Position numbers and translations under genes: made by a program
The notes under the pieces: generated by a model
The model's database searches: none
Seen by the model: the letters and a program-made list of their open reading frames with translations, nothing else
What the model was told of the DNA's origin: nothing
Assembly: GCF_000611645.1 (NCBI RefSeq)
Contig: NW_014013052.1
Coordinates: 1 to 19,056 of the forward strand
Direction of reading: 5' to 3'
Origin: Monoraphidium neglectum
Taxonomy: Eukaryota; Chlorophyta; Chlorophyceae; Sphaeropleales; Selenastraceae
DNA length: 19,056 nucleotides
In this document: piece after piece, positions 10,063 through 18,999 of the stretch
Layout: every line of letters starts with the position of its first letter
How positions within the stretch are numbered: position 1 is the first letter of the stretch

Positions 10063-11574
10063 TCAAACAGCGGGCAGCTGCCGGCGAGCGTCGTCAACCA
10101 GCGCCCCGACACAGGGGTGCATTCGGAGGACCAACTCGATTGCATGCTGGCACAGCGGGCACAGGTCCCTAACGCGAACGTCCGCCGCGCACGGGCGGCA
10201 GGCGCAGGCGTGTGCGCTCGAGGTGTGAACATAGGCCGCTGCGACAGCGACGCCGGCGGCCACCGGCGAGGGCGCCGGCTGCTGCGGGACCCGGCGCGGA
10301 AGCGGCGCCGCGGCCGCCGCTGCGGCCTGCACGTCATCGTGGCTGCACACGCTGCTGTTGCTGCTGCTGCCCGTCCGTTCGCACGTGCTGCCGGAGCTCA
10401 CGCGCGGCCGCCCCAGCGGCCGCGCGTGCGGGGTCTCGGGCAGCGGGAGGACCGGGGACGCGCGCCGCTGGGCGTCGCCGCTGCGGCCGTCAGCCTCCCC
10501 CTGCTCGTGGGCAAGAGTGCCCTGCGACGCCGCGTCCTGCGGCTGCTGCTTTGGGGGCTTGTGCGCCGCCGCCGCTGCAGCAGTAGCTCCGGACCACTTG
10601 CCGGCGCCGGCACCAGCGCCAGGGCCGGCCAGGGCTGCGCGTTCCATCTCAAGCCAATGTCGCAGCCGCGAGTGGCTCTCGTGCGGCCGCGCGGCCTCTT
10701 GGTACGCTGCCCCTGCAGCCACACGGTCCAACCGGGACGCCCGCTCTCCCTGCAACCCGGCGCCGCCCCAGCCGGCGCTCGGCGCCGCAGCCTGGCTCGC
10801 CGCGGTCGGGTGTGGCCGGCGCGGCGCAAGCGGCGCCGCGAGCGGCGAAGACGGCTGGGACTGGCAGCGGCGGCGCTGCGCCTGCTGCTGGAAGGGGTTG
10901 CGGGCGACGCGCTCCTGCTCCAGGTTGATGAGGCGCTCCAGGAGCTGCACCCTGCTGCTCACGTGGCTCTTGCGCTGCTGCTCCTGCTGGTACAGCTGCT
11001 CCTGCTGCTGCTGGTGCAGCTGCTCCTGCTGCTGCTGGTGCTCTTGTTGGTTTTGATGCTCTTGGTGGTGATGGTGGTGCTGCTGCTGTTGCTGCTGTTG
11101 TTGCTGCCACTGCTGCTGCTGCTGCCGCTGCTGCTGCTGCTGCTGCAGCTTTTGCTGCTCTTCCTGCAAGACCGCCGGCGCGTTCGGCGCCACAGTTGCC
11201 CCAGGCGGCCCTGGAGCGCCGTCACGCGTCGTCCATGCGTGTGAACGGCCCTGCGGGGCCGGCGAGGGCGGCGCCCGCGGCGGCAGCGGCGACGGGCGCA
11301 GTTGGCCGTCGTGACGGTGTTTCTCGCTTGTGGGGGCTTTCGCTCTGCGGATGAGCCTGCCCGCCTGCCTGCCGTCTGCAACAGCCACCATCGCCAGCCG
11401 CCTCAATCGCAGCAGCCGCTGCGCTGCGGCATCAACTGGCGCCCCCAGCAGCTGCTCGTTGCAGGACGGGGACGGCAGGGGCGCGCCGCCTTCGGGCGCG
11501 GGCTGCCATGTGCCGCTGAAGGAGTGGCTGCGCCTGTGAGAGGCGGGGCGGCGCGCGAAAGCGACGCCTTCCAT
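10063..11574 (-). CDS. Gln-rich protein with a C-terminal half-RING zinc-finger-like segment
   Basis: A single uninterrupted frame of 503 aa. Residues about 130-205 are Gln/His-rich (CAG repeats), followed by a helical stretch VQLLERLINLEQERVARNP, then Ala/Pro/Arg-rich low complexity. The C-terminal 60 residues contain HACACRPCAADV and CPLCQHAIELVLRM. This matches the second half of RING-HC fingers of the MGRN1/LUL E3 ligase type (H-x-C-x-C-x2-C, then CP-x-CR-x2-I-E-x-LL-x-I). The first half (C-x2-C, and the Cys before His) is not visible: SSAH stands where PC-x-H is expected. Either an intron is hidden in the frame, the finger is degenerate, or the match is coincidental. The lack of introns is unusual beside its neighbours. 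Strand was chosen because the repeats give polyGln here but polyLeu on the other strand. The start at 11574 has a G at +4. Function not assigned. Confidence 0.5.
   Translation of the reverse strand: MEGVAFARRPASHRRSHSFSGTWQPAPEGGAPLPSPSCNEQLLGAPVDAAAQRLLRLRRLAMVAVADGRQAGRLIRRAKAPTSEKHRHDGQLRPSPLPPRAPPSPAPQGRSHAWTTRDGAPGPPGATVAPNAPAVLQEEQQKLQQQQQQRQQQQQWQQQQQQQQQHHHHHQEHQNQQEHQQQQEQLHQQQQEQLYQQEQQRKSHVSSRVQLLERLINLEQERVARNPFQQQAQRRRCQSQPSSPLAAPLAPRRPHPTAASQAAAPSAGWGGAGLQGERASRLDRVAAGAAYQEAARPHESHSRLRHWLEMERAALAGPGAGAGAGKWSGATAAAAAAHKPPKQQPQDAASQGTLAHEQGEADGRSGDAQRRASPVLPLPETPHARPLGRPRVSSGSTCERTGSSSNSSVCSHDDVQAAAAAAAPLPRRVPQQPAPSPVAAGVAVAAAYVHTSSAHACACRPCAADVRVRDLCPLCQHAIELVLRMHPCVGALVDDARRQLPAV
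10964..11170. repeat. Interrupted CAG/CTG trinucleotide repeat
   Basis: About 200 bases dominated by CTG on the plus strand (CAG on the minus), interrupted by TTG, GTG and CAC units. It encodes the Gln/His-rich block of the minus-strand ORF and creates a spurious polyLeu ORF on the plus strand. Confidence 0.9.
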
Positions 11575-12821
11575 GCCTGGCCTGCACGCGCGTGGCAGGG
11601 AAGCGGCGCTCGGAAGTTGGACAACGGCAGCGGCTGATGCGCATGCGGGCGCACCCGGCCTGAGCTGGACGCATATCTGGGAGCGCTGCCGGATATTGCC
11701 ACCTGAGTATCAACTAGGGCCACCATGGGCGCGGCGCATGGAGCGGGCCCCAGGTGCGCGAATGACCCATCACAGCACTGCCTCTAATGGGCAGCCTCGC
11801 CGAGCAGGCCTGTCGAGCCTCGCAGCCGACCCCATAAGCCACATGGATCCGCACCTTGTACTTGCGCGGCTACGCTATCCCGCGATTACGATGCGGGGGT
11901 GGCTGGCCAGCCCTTGTTGCGGGGTCAAGGTCGGCAGGGGAGGGCCTGAGATCCACGGATGAAGATATGAGATAAGGATTAAAAATAGCTCATCGAACGG
12001 GGCAGATGCGCTGGGGTGGGCGCGCAGCGTCGAGTGTGCCGAACCAAATGGTGCGAGAGGCACTCGGGAAGTGAACAGCAGCAACACACGTTGCGGTACC
12101 GTACAAGCGACGCGAATTATCATCGCAAGCAAAGCGAGGCCGCAATGATGAGGGAGGAAGAGCGTCGTGAACAGCGCCATTGGATGGCGCTTTTGAGCTT
12201 CTGGTCGGCGTTCACGCCGCCCTTGCGCCACGGCAAGGGCATGCTTCCCCAGGCAAACTGGAGCAGAACGGAAGCTTTATTCCAGCAGCATCAGGCCCAC
12301 TGTGGGCGGCCGCACGTGGCCTGAAAGCGATGTGTAAACCCCAGTGGGTGACAGAGCGGTGGCTGGTGGTGACAATTCGTAGATCGGGTGGCTGGTGCGG
12401 TTCAAGCTCGCGAGAGCAGGGCGTGATGCGGATGCGTTTATGCTGCGTAGTCGCAGGGGTGGCGGCCCTGGCGGCGGAGCCTGCCTGCATTTCGCCCTGC
12501 AAAGCTGGACTTCGCATGGCGGTCATTTCAGCAGCGGCTCTCGGCACATTCAAGACCGCAGCGCGCGGCTCACAACGGCCGCTGGCAGCACCAGGAACAA
12601 GCTAGCCGACGCGGTGCTCCTGCGGCAACAACATGCACGGGACCAGCCAAAACGGGGTTGCAAGCAGGTTTAGGTGAGCGTGGGTGAGTCACAGAAGCAC
12701 AGGCACCACATAAGGCGATGATAAAAACGCCGGCAATGTTAGCGCTCACAATGCAGCAACTCATATGTGGGAACCGTTCGCGCCCTTATCCTAGTAACAA
12801 TGGCGTGCTGCTCCTGTTCCC

Positions 12822-12962
12822 TCACCCTGAAAGGCCGATGCCCCATGCCAGCAATGCCCGCAAGCCGATGACGGCGGCGGCTGCAGAGACTCCTGCTGCT
12901 AGCGCGGCTCCAGCCACCAAGGCGACCACCACGAGGGGCAGCAATCCATGAGGAGCCCCCAT
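12822..12962 (-). CDS. Possible 46-aa hydrophobic membrane peptide
   Basis: Not recognised. The frame begins MGAPHG and encodes one long hydrophobic segment (LLPLVVVALVAGAALAAGVS, with a second apolar stretch after it) ending GIGLSG. It is preceded by AAAATGG, a favourable start context. It could be a one- or two-span membrane microprotein, the last exon of an unseen gene, or chance in Ala/Val/Leu-rich GC sequence. The frame is open for 47 more codons upstream without added support. Confidence 0.22.
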   Translation of the reverse strand: MGAPHGLLPLVVVALVAGAALAAGVSAAAAVIGLRALLAWGIGLSG

Positions 12963-13670
12963 TTTGGTGGGGTGTGGCGCTTGTGGAGCGCCTTGGGCGC
13001 CTTCGCTTGCTGTTGTTGGGGTGCAAGAGAAGGTGGAAAAGCGCACTGCTGGTGTGTTCTGACTCACTTTTGGGAGTTGATTTGAGTTATGCTGCTGAAT
13101 CAATTTACGTACGGTATAGGTCCTCCACTACGGTTGACCTGTTGATTGCCCCGAGACCGCTGTCTCGTAGATTACGAAGAGGATGTAAATCTCGTGTCAA
13201 CGTGCGAGAAACGTGCATGTCGTGTCGTGGCGACTGCGGTGAAATCAATTCTAAATGAGGAGCACGGGCGAGTGGGGCTGTTCGCGGGGATGGGGGTTGG
13301 GGTCCACGGACCTCTTCAGACTTCAGTGCCGGGGGCTGGGCCCAGCCCAGCCCAAACATTGCGATGATGGCCATGCCTTTGGCAGACTGAACCCTGAACC
13401 CCCCCCCCCTGTGCATTGGTGCACAGTCCACGAGCATGCTGGTCTGCTGTCCATGGGACGCTGGTGCCGGTCCAGTGGAACGGGGAGGTGAATCCCCATT
13501 AGGAAAAAGGTCTCGAGTCGGTCCCTTGAAGGGCATTTAAGGCTGTGACCACCAGTCCCCACAGCCACCTGCCGGGCAGCTACCCCACCTCCAGTGTGGT
13601 ATGTCCCGGCAGGCACCCACTTATATGGCCCCAGGGCTTCGCCCAGGGCCCTACCTCCAGGCTCCAGCCG

Positions 13671-13675
13671 TTACA
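13671..13675 (-). terminator. Candidate TGTAA polyadenylation signal for RecQ
   Basis: The plus strand reads TTACA, giving TGTAA on the minus strand about 180 bases past the RecQ stop codon. TGTAA is the characteristic poly(A) signal of chlorophyte green algae. A single pentamer match is weak evidence by itself; its position and strand are right. Confidence 0.45.
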
Positions 13676-13855
13676 CTCGTCCCCCCTCAATTGCCCAAGG
13701 CTTTAGACAGCAACTGGGCATCCTTGATGCTGGGCACCCGCGGTCACCCGAGCACCCACCCCTGCAGGCCCCCAACGCCACGCCGGCCGCACCCTGCTGC
13801 CTACAGGCCCGCCTGCCCGCTCCTCCCTGCACCATCAGCAGTCGGCGAAGACGCG

Positions 13856-16800
13856 TTACCGAGTCCGCTGCTTCCGGCGGGCCGGAATGAAATCGTCCTC
13901 CTCCTCCTCCTCATCATCATCGTCTTCCTCCTCCTCGTCCACCTCCACGACCCCCTCTTCCTCCTCGTTCCCATCCTGCTGTGCCTCGTCACTGCCCTCC
14001 ACGTCCGCCCGCGCCCGCCCCCAGCCCCGCTGTGCTTGCTGCCGCCCCTGCAGCAGCTGCTTGGGCTCCGAAGCCCGCATCTGCCGCTGCTGCCGCTGCT
14101 GCTGCCCTTGCTGCTGCTTGCCACCCGGCTCTGTGGCGGCCCCGCCGCTGCTGGGCCCCGCCGCCGCCTCGGCCGTCGCCTGCGCCACGGAGCGCATGGA
14201 TGGCTTCACGAGCACCAGCCTGCAGGGCAATACGAGAGGCCGCAGGACGAGACGGGCTTAACTTTGTACTGGCAGCGTGTGCGAAATTGTATTGCCTAGA
14301 GACAGATGCCCACCCAGGGGGTTCAGAGGAGAGGGTGGGGGATGTTGCCAAGCTGTGATTGCGATGCCAACAGGACGTCCCTCAAGAATGATGCTCGTTT
14401 TCAGCCGGGGGCAGCTGCTGGGCAAGGGGCCGCCAGGACCGCATGAGCATGGGCGCATGTCCTGATGTTGGCTGGCTGTGCGCGGCCCAACTCGGGAGCG
14501 GCGCTCACTTCCTGCGACCACCCGCGTCCACGAACGACGCCCCGGCTGCCGTCGGGGACAGATAGCAGTTTGTGGAGTCTGCGGGGCCCAAAGGGGTTGG
14601 GTGCATAGGGGTTAAGGGTTGATGGCTGCAGCGAAGGAATGCACAGCAGCAGCTTAAATCAACCAGGGTTGAATAAATATAGGCTTGTCTCGTGGCAATG
14701 CTGAGGGTTGACGGCAGGCACGTGCGAGAGCGCGGGTTCCCAGGAGATCGTGAACAGGTGCGCCTCTACAGAATCATGTTGGTGCTCACAAGCTGTGAAT
14801 CCAAACTCGAGCGACAAGTAGCCCTGCGATTGAGGCAATCAGGCGAGGGGCATCGGGCAGCCAGTGCTACGTCTAGAGGGCCATCCAGGGGCAGGGGCTG
14901 GATGGGCCGCCTCAACCCTTGCCGCTGCCTGCTGGTGGATCCCCGCGCCGGCCAAGCAGCCCCGCTGCACACAGCCGAAGTCAACCAGCGCCCCCCGCCT
15001 GCCTGTAGCCCACCCGTCCAGACACCCCAGTCCGTCGCAGGGCGTGAGGCGCAACCGGTTCCCAGCCCCTGCAGGGACTCTACGCCGTGGCGCCCCACTC
15101 TCAGCCCCTGCGGGGCTTGAGCCCAACCCAAGGGCAGGGCGGCCCACCTGCAGCATCAGGGCGCCGGCCAGCCACTCAGCCTCGTCCCGCGTCAGCCCCG
15201 CCGCCGCGGCGTGGTCCGCGCTCTTGTTCCTGCGCGTGGCAGCACACCGCCCCGCTCGCCGTTGGGAGCCGAGTCGCGCTTGCGCGCCGGGCGTGCCGGG
15301 GCTGCACAGGGCAGCGCGGCAGCACAAGCGCTGCAGCGATGCGTACGCTCGCGCGTGCGCGGTGGGTCGGATCGGGGGCTGTGTCGAGCGGGGTCAGGGG
15401 CGCGCCTGTTTTTGAAGGCGTCCACCAGCTGCGTGAGGGTGTGCTTCTTGCCGCTGCCGCGCTCCAGGCCCTGCGCAGGTGTGTGCAGGGGGCGGGCCGG
15501 GCGCGGCGCGGCGGATGTTGAGGCTTGTGCCAGCGCCACTGGCGGGGCAGGAGCAGACCCACATTGACCGCCAGCCTGCCGCATGCGCCTGCCTGCAGCC
15601 GCGACACAGGGTAAGCCTGGAATCAACACCCCCGGCCCACCGCCGCCACGCGTGTGGCCAAGCAGCGGCGGCGCACGGCGGCGCATACGTAAGGACTGCT
15701 CCAGCACCTGCAGTGTCTTGACCAGCGCCACGCCCTCGCGCGTCAAGTCCTGCCCCGGAGGCTCCCGCCCCGCCGCCTGGTGCCGCCCGGCGCCGCCCGC
15801 CGCCGCCTGCGGCCCGCCGCCCCCCGCCGCCTTGAGTGCACAGAGGTCGCAGGGCGTCGCGCAACGCGCCGGCGCCTGCGCCGCCACCAAACGCGGCCGT
15901 GGATCAAGCGTCAAGCGCAGGGATGCGCCCGTGGGGAGGGGTGTGTGGGGCTGGGGCAGCTGTGACCACAGCGCGCTGAGCGCAATGAAGGGTGTGCACC
16001 ATCCCGCGTCCAGGGCTGGACGGAGCCCCGTGCGCTTGCGTGCGTGCCGCCCAAGCTCCACGCGCCCCCGCTATCCCAACTACCGAACGCCGGGGCCGCG
16101 GGCCGCCGCGCGGGCGCCCGGCGCACCCCCAAAGCCTACCTCCCCAAAGTGGCGCTGTATGGCGGCGCGGCGGCAGCCGGCCCAGCCCGAGGCGTACCGC
16201 GCGATCGCCGTCAGGCACGGCCGCCACGACGGCTCCACGCACACCACGGCCGCCTGCCGCAGGACGTCTGAAAACCTGGGGGAGGATGGTTTTGGTTTCG
16301 GCGTCGTCATCCGTCGGCGTTTGGGTCGCAGAGTTCAGGGATTAGTCGATGGTTGTTACCCAGTCGGTGAGACGGGTCGAGTTGGTGGGTGTTGATCTGC
16401 AAAGCACGGCGCATTGTGCCTCCAACGCGCATGGATGGGGGCGGGGGGCGCCGGGGCGGCGCCGTGCGCACGCCTGCCGCAGGGCTGCATCGTCGCTGTC
16501 GCTGGGCTATCGGGCAGCGCCATGGGGCCAGGGGCCGCAATCGCGGTGAGCAATCACGCTCGGCGCCGATCCAGTGGCGCGACAAAGGACGGCCAGGGGC
16601 CTTGAAGCATCGACGGCAGCAATGACCGTCAGTTTGGAATAATTGGCAAACAAACACGAGCTCAATCAGACGTCCCGCCCACCTGTAGCACAGCACGCAC
16701 TTGGCGGGCAGCCCGTCGCGGCCGCAGCGGCCGCTCTCCTGATAGTAATTCTGGGGGTGTGGGGGGTGGGTGGGGGGCAGTGGTAGCATTAGGCGGCCAG

Positions 16801-18541
16801 GGAAGGTGGGCATGTGTGGGGGTGAGGAGGGGCAGGGGTCCGGTGAGGCGGCCAGGGAGGGTGGGCGTGCATTGAGGAGGGGCCCAGTGAGGCGGCCAGG
16901 GGAGGTCGGCACGCGTGTGTCGAGGCACAAAGAGAAGGCATATGGCTTTGTGGACTTGTTAGCAAACGGGCTGCTTTCAAGCCAGGTAGGATGGCTGCAG
17001 GCGCTGGGGCCGTCACAACCACAAGAGACACCCAACGAGGCAGAAACGGCGGGGTCCCTGTCAGAAGGCCGCCGCCTTGCTCGCAAGCCGACGGGCGCTC
17101 GTTTTGCAGCGTCCGCTTGTCAACCCGCTGTCCTGAGCAAGCGGACGCTGCGAAACGAGGTTCAGCAGCTGCTGCTCAGCCTGCAGGTCGTTCGACGCAG
17201 CTGGCGGCGGTCAAACCCTGGAGCCGCGGGCCTGGCGGTGTAGTGGCTGCGCTCGCGTATGCGCGGCGCACTGCCAATCGGCAGGCGGCTGAGCTGGGCC
17301 GCCCGACACGGGCAGCAGGAATGAGTTTCAGCCGGCTCGCCGAGGCGGCCAGGTGTGCCGCGCGCACCTCGATGCTCTTGGACAGAGTTGAATGAATGAC
17401 GAAGCGCACGTCAGTCTGTGGCGGATTTGGTGGGGCGTGGGGCAGGTCTTAAGTCACCCCACTGATCCATGCCGCTCCGCCGCCACTGCCTTGTGTCGCG
17501 CTGCAGTGGGCTTCTGCCTATCAACAGGTGCCCGCGCGGATCGCGGCTGACGCAGCGGACGGCCCAGACTCTGAGCGCTGCCGAGGCTGCGGCGCACGGT
17601 TGTGCCAACCAGAAGAGCGGTAATGCATTCAAAAACTCACCTTGCTGATCCCCATCCCAAAAGCGATTGTGGCGCAGAGCACCTGCCCGAAAAGGAGGGC
17701 GGCGCGCGGTCACGGCGTGCGGCCGATGCATGCCCAAAGAGACTCAGAGCATCCGGCTGACGACCAACATGAAGATGAAAGGGGATAACCCCAGGAGGCG
17801 GGCCTCAGCGCCCTGCACTAGTTGGAACACATGCGTCCTGGCCTTGCCGCACTTAGGCCTTGATCGCAATCTGACTGGGCCCCGATCCGGCTGGTGCAAT
17901 GCGGCAGCACCCAGAATGACACCCCCACTCGCCCAGCCCCAAGCCCTTCACAAGCACAACCTAACTCTCACACAAGCAGCATCACAACCAATATATACAC
18001 CCGCACACGCAAGCACCTGCACGGTGCCTGCGCTCCAGGCCATGTGGGCCTCCTGGCGCGCCTCGGGCTCCATGTCTGCGTGGTAGTGCAAGGCAGCCAG
18101 GCCGGCCTCGCACAGCGCCGCCGCCAGCCGCTCCGTGTCCTTCCTGGAGAGCCGTTTGGTTGCGCGGGGGTGAGGGGGGGAGAGGGCCACGCGACTCGGA
18201 GAGCCGGGCTTTTGTTGCCTATCAGAGGGCTTCCCGGGGAGGGGCCAGAAATCTTGATGACTGCGGGATCCTCTGCTGTCGCACGTGTTTGGGGGGTGCG
18301 TGTGTCCTGAGAAGGAGCCGTCGGGCCGTTCCCTGCACGCACACACGCGCACGCGCATGCGCCGTTGGCGCGCGGACGTTCCCTGCACGCACACACGCGC
18401 ACGCGCACGCGCATGCGCCGAGGCCGCGCAGCACCTCGCGAGGGCGTAGACGATGCCTGACTCCCCCTTTGGGTAGTGGGCGCGTATGTATGCCGCCACC
18501 TGGGCCGCGTGCTCCTCCGCCTTGTCACTCTTGTGGAGCAC
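13856..18541 (-). CDS. RECQL: RecQ-family DNA helicase (RECQ1-like), C-terminal 436 residues, twelve exons
   Basis: ATP-dependent 3'-5' DNA helicase for genome maintenance in the nucleus; the 5' part with motifs I-III is beyond the right edge. Exons (minus): 18541-18435, 18143-18017, 17682-17641, 17415-17368, 16750-16683, 16275-16140, 15875-15708, 15470-15406, 15229-15148, 14823-14790, 14578-14509, 14219-13856. Motifs in order: ESGIVYALARKDTERLA (motif IV), VLCATIAFGMGISK (motif V), RFVIHSTLSKSIE, then NYYQESGRCGRDGLP (motif VI; Cys where GRAGRDG is usual). A zinc module follows: GCRR...RHFGE...RCATPCDLC, with all four expected Cys, matching RECQ1 spacing closely. The winged-helix region has HTLTQLVDAFK, TRDEAEWLAGALMLQ and GYLSLEFGFTAYSTNCYL, closest to human RECQ1 (FTAYATISYL). 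The tail is Gln-rich, then a Glu/Asp run, ending FIPARRKQRTR, a basic nuclear-signal-like end. Introns have mixed phases; the intron after LVDAFKN is best read as GC-AG. An insertion of about 35 residues follows the zinc module. Confidence 0.92.
15230..15405 (-). other. Probable GC-AG intron in RecQ (between exons at 15470-15406 and 15229-15148)
   Basis: The donor reads AACAG|GCGCGC and the acceptor CACGCGCAG|G. Phase 2 is kept, and the join gives QLVDAFKN-R-NKSADH...LTRDEAEWL, matching the RecQ winged-helix region. The GT dinucleotides between this point and the acceptor give phase 0 or 1, so none joins in frame to the conserved LTRDEAEWL segment through this acceptor. Confidence 0.7.
16791..16899. 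repeat. Three-copy minisatellite in a RecQ intron
   Basis: The core aggcggccagg recurs at 16791, 16846 and 16890 (spacing 55 and 44), each followed by a similar g-rich run, ggaaggtgggcatg or a close variant. It lies in the 617-base intron upstream of the motif VI exon, on the acceptor side. Confidence 0.85.
17098..17159. repeat. 22-bp near-perfect inverted repeat with an 18-base loop
   Basis: Arms at 17098-17119 and 17138-17159 are reverse complements except for one position, 17105 against 17152. That pair is a T-G wobble when read on the plus strand and an A-C mismatch on the minus strand. It lies in the RecQ intron between 17367 and 16751, nearer the donor side. It could be a small foldback element, a hairpin RNA precursor or a remnant of terminal inverted repeats; nothing in the sequence decides. 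Confidence 0.9.
18327..18420. repeat. 50-base tandem duplication in a RecQ intron
   Basis: A segment beginning cgttccctgcacgcacacac and ending gcatgcgccg occurs at 18327 and again at 18377. The second copy carries a six-base gcacgc expansion. The second copy ends about 13 bases from the donor of the exon at 18541-18435. Confidence 0.9.
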
Positions 18542-18656
18542 CTGGGGCGGCGGCGGAGGGGCGAGGCGGTGGTGGCGGTGGTGGTTTGGGGTGGGGTTCG
18601 GGGGCCATGCCTGGTTGGGGATTTCTCGCGCGTCGCTGGGCATGTGTGTGTATGTG

Positions 18657-18657
<1 letters not shown>

Positions 18658-18706
<49 letters not shown>
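18658..18706. repeat. (TG)n microsatellite in the most upstream RecQ intron
   Basis: About 24 uninterrupted TG units followed by T and G homopolymer runs. In gene sense it is (CA)n and lies about 120 bases before the acceptor of the first RecQ exon in the window. Confidence 0.95.
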
Positions 18707-18709
<3 letters not shown>

Positions 18710-18927
18710 TGGGGGGGGGTTCCTCGGCTGCACGGAACACCCGTACTTGGCTTTGCGCCCTGGAGCACGCATATTCAAAGACCGCTTCCCTTCCGGACCC
18801 CCAGCATCTGCGCTTTATGCATGCCTGCGCACAGCTTGCCTCCACCCGCAAGCACACCTCACGCGACCACCGCGCGCCTGTGCCCAGACAAACATCGACA
18901 AGAGTTCCGCACCCAGCAGATCCCAAA

Positions 18928-18999
18928 GCACACACGTGCGCGTGCACATGCACACGCGCGCACGCGCGTGCGTGTGCGCGCGCATGCACGCGCACACAT

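Larger units (their letters stand above)
11575..13855. other. Long gene-poor interval between the Gln-rich ORF and RecQ
   Basis: About 2.3 kb holding the upstream region of the Gln-rich ORF and the 3' UTR of RecQ. Short open frames on both strands lack conserved content. The only candidates are a small hydrophobic minus-strand ORF (12822-12962) and a minus-strand TGTAA (13675-13671). Bases about 11950-13200 are less GC-rich than the coding parts of the window. Confidence 0.5.

Noticed and set aside
9727..11244. A 505-codon plus-strand ORF with a long polyLeu, membrane-like stretch
   Set aside because: It is antisense to the CAG tract of the minus-strand ORF; the polyLeu comes from CTG repeats and nothing else in it looks like a protein family.
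14258..14297. Alternative RecQ terminal exon ending NTISHTLPVQS
   Set aside because: It resembles RECQ1 ATISYL superficially, but YSTNCYLSP from 14578-14509 is a better match and keeps the frame into the long last exon.
13989..14351. Frame continuing from the RecQ last intron as an alternative C-terminus (QAGAREAIHALRG)
   Set aside because: The exon at 14578-14509 (STNCYL...GGRR) supplies the conserved RecQ sequence and phase 2, which selects the other frame with LVLVKPSMRS and the acidic tail.
18327..18420. Short direct repeats as a CRISPR-like array
   Set aside because: Only two copies, CA/CG simple-sequence content, in an intron of a eukaryotic gene.
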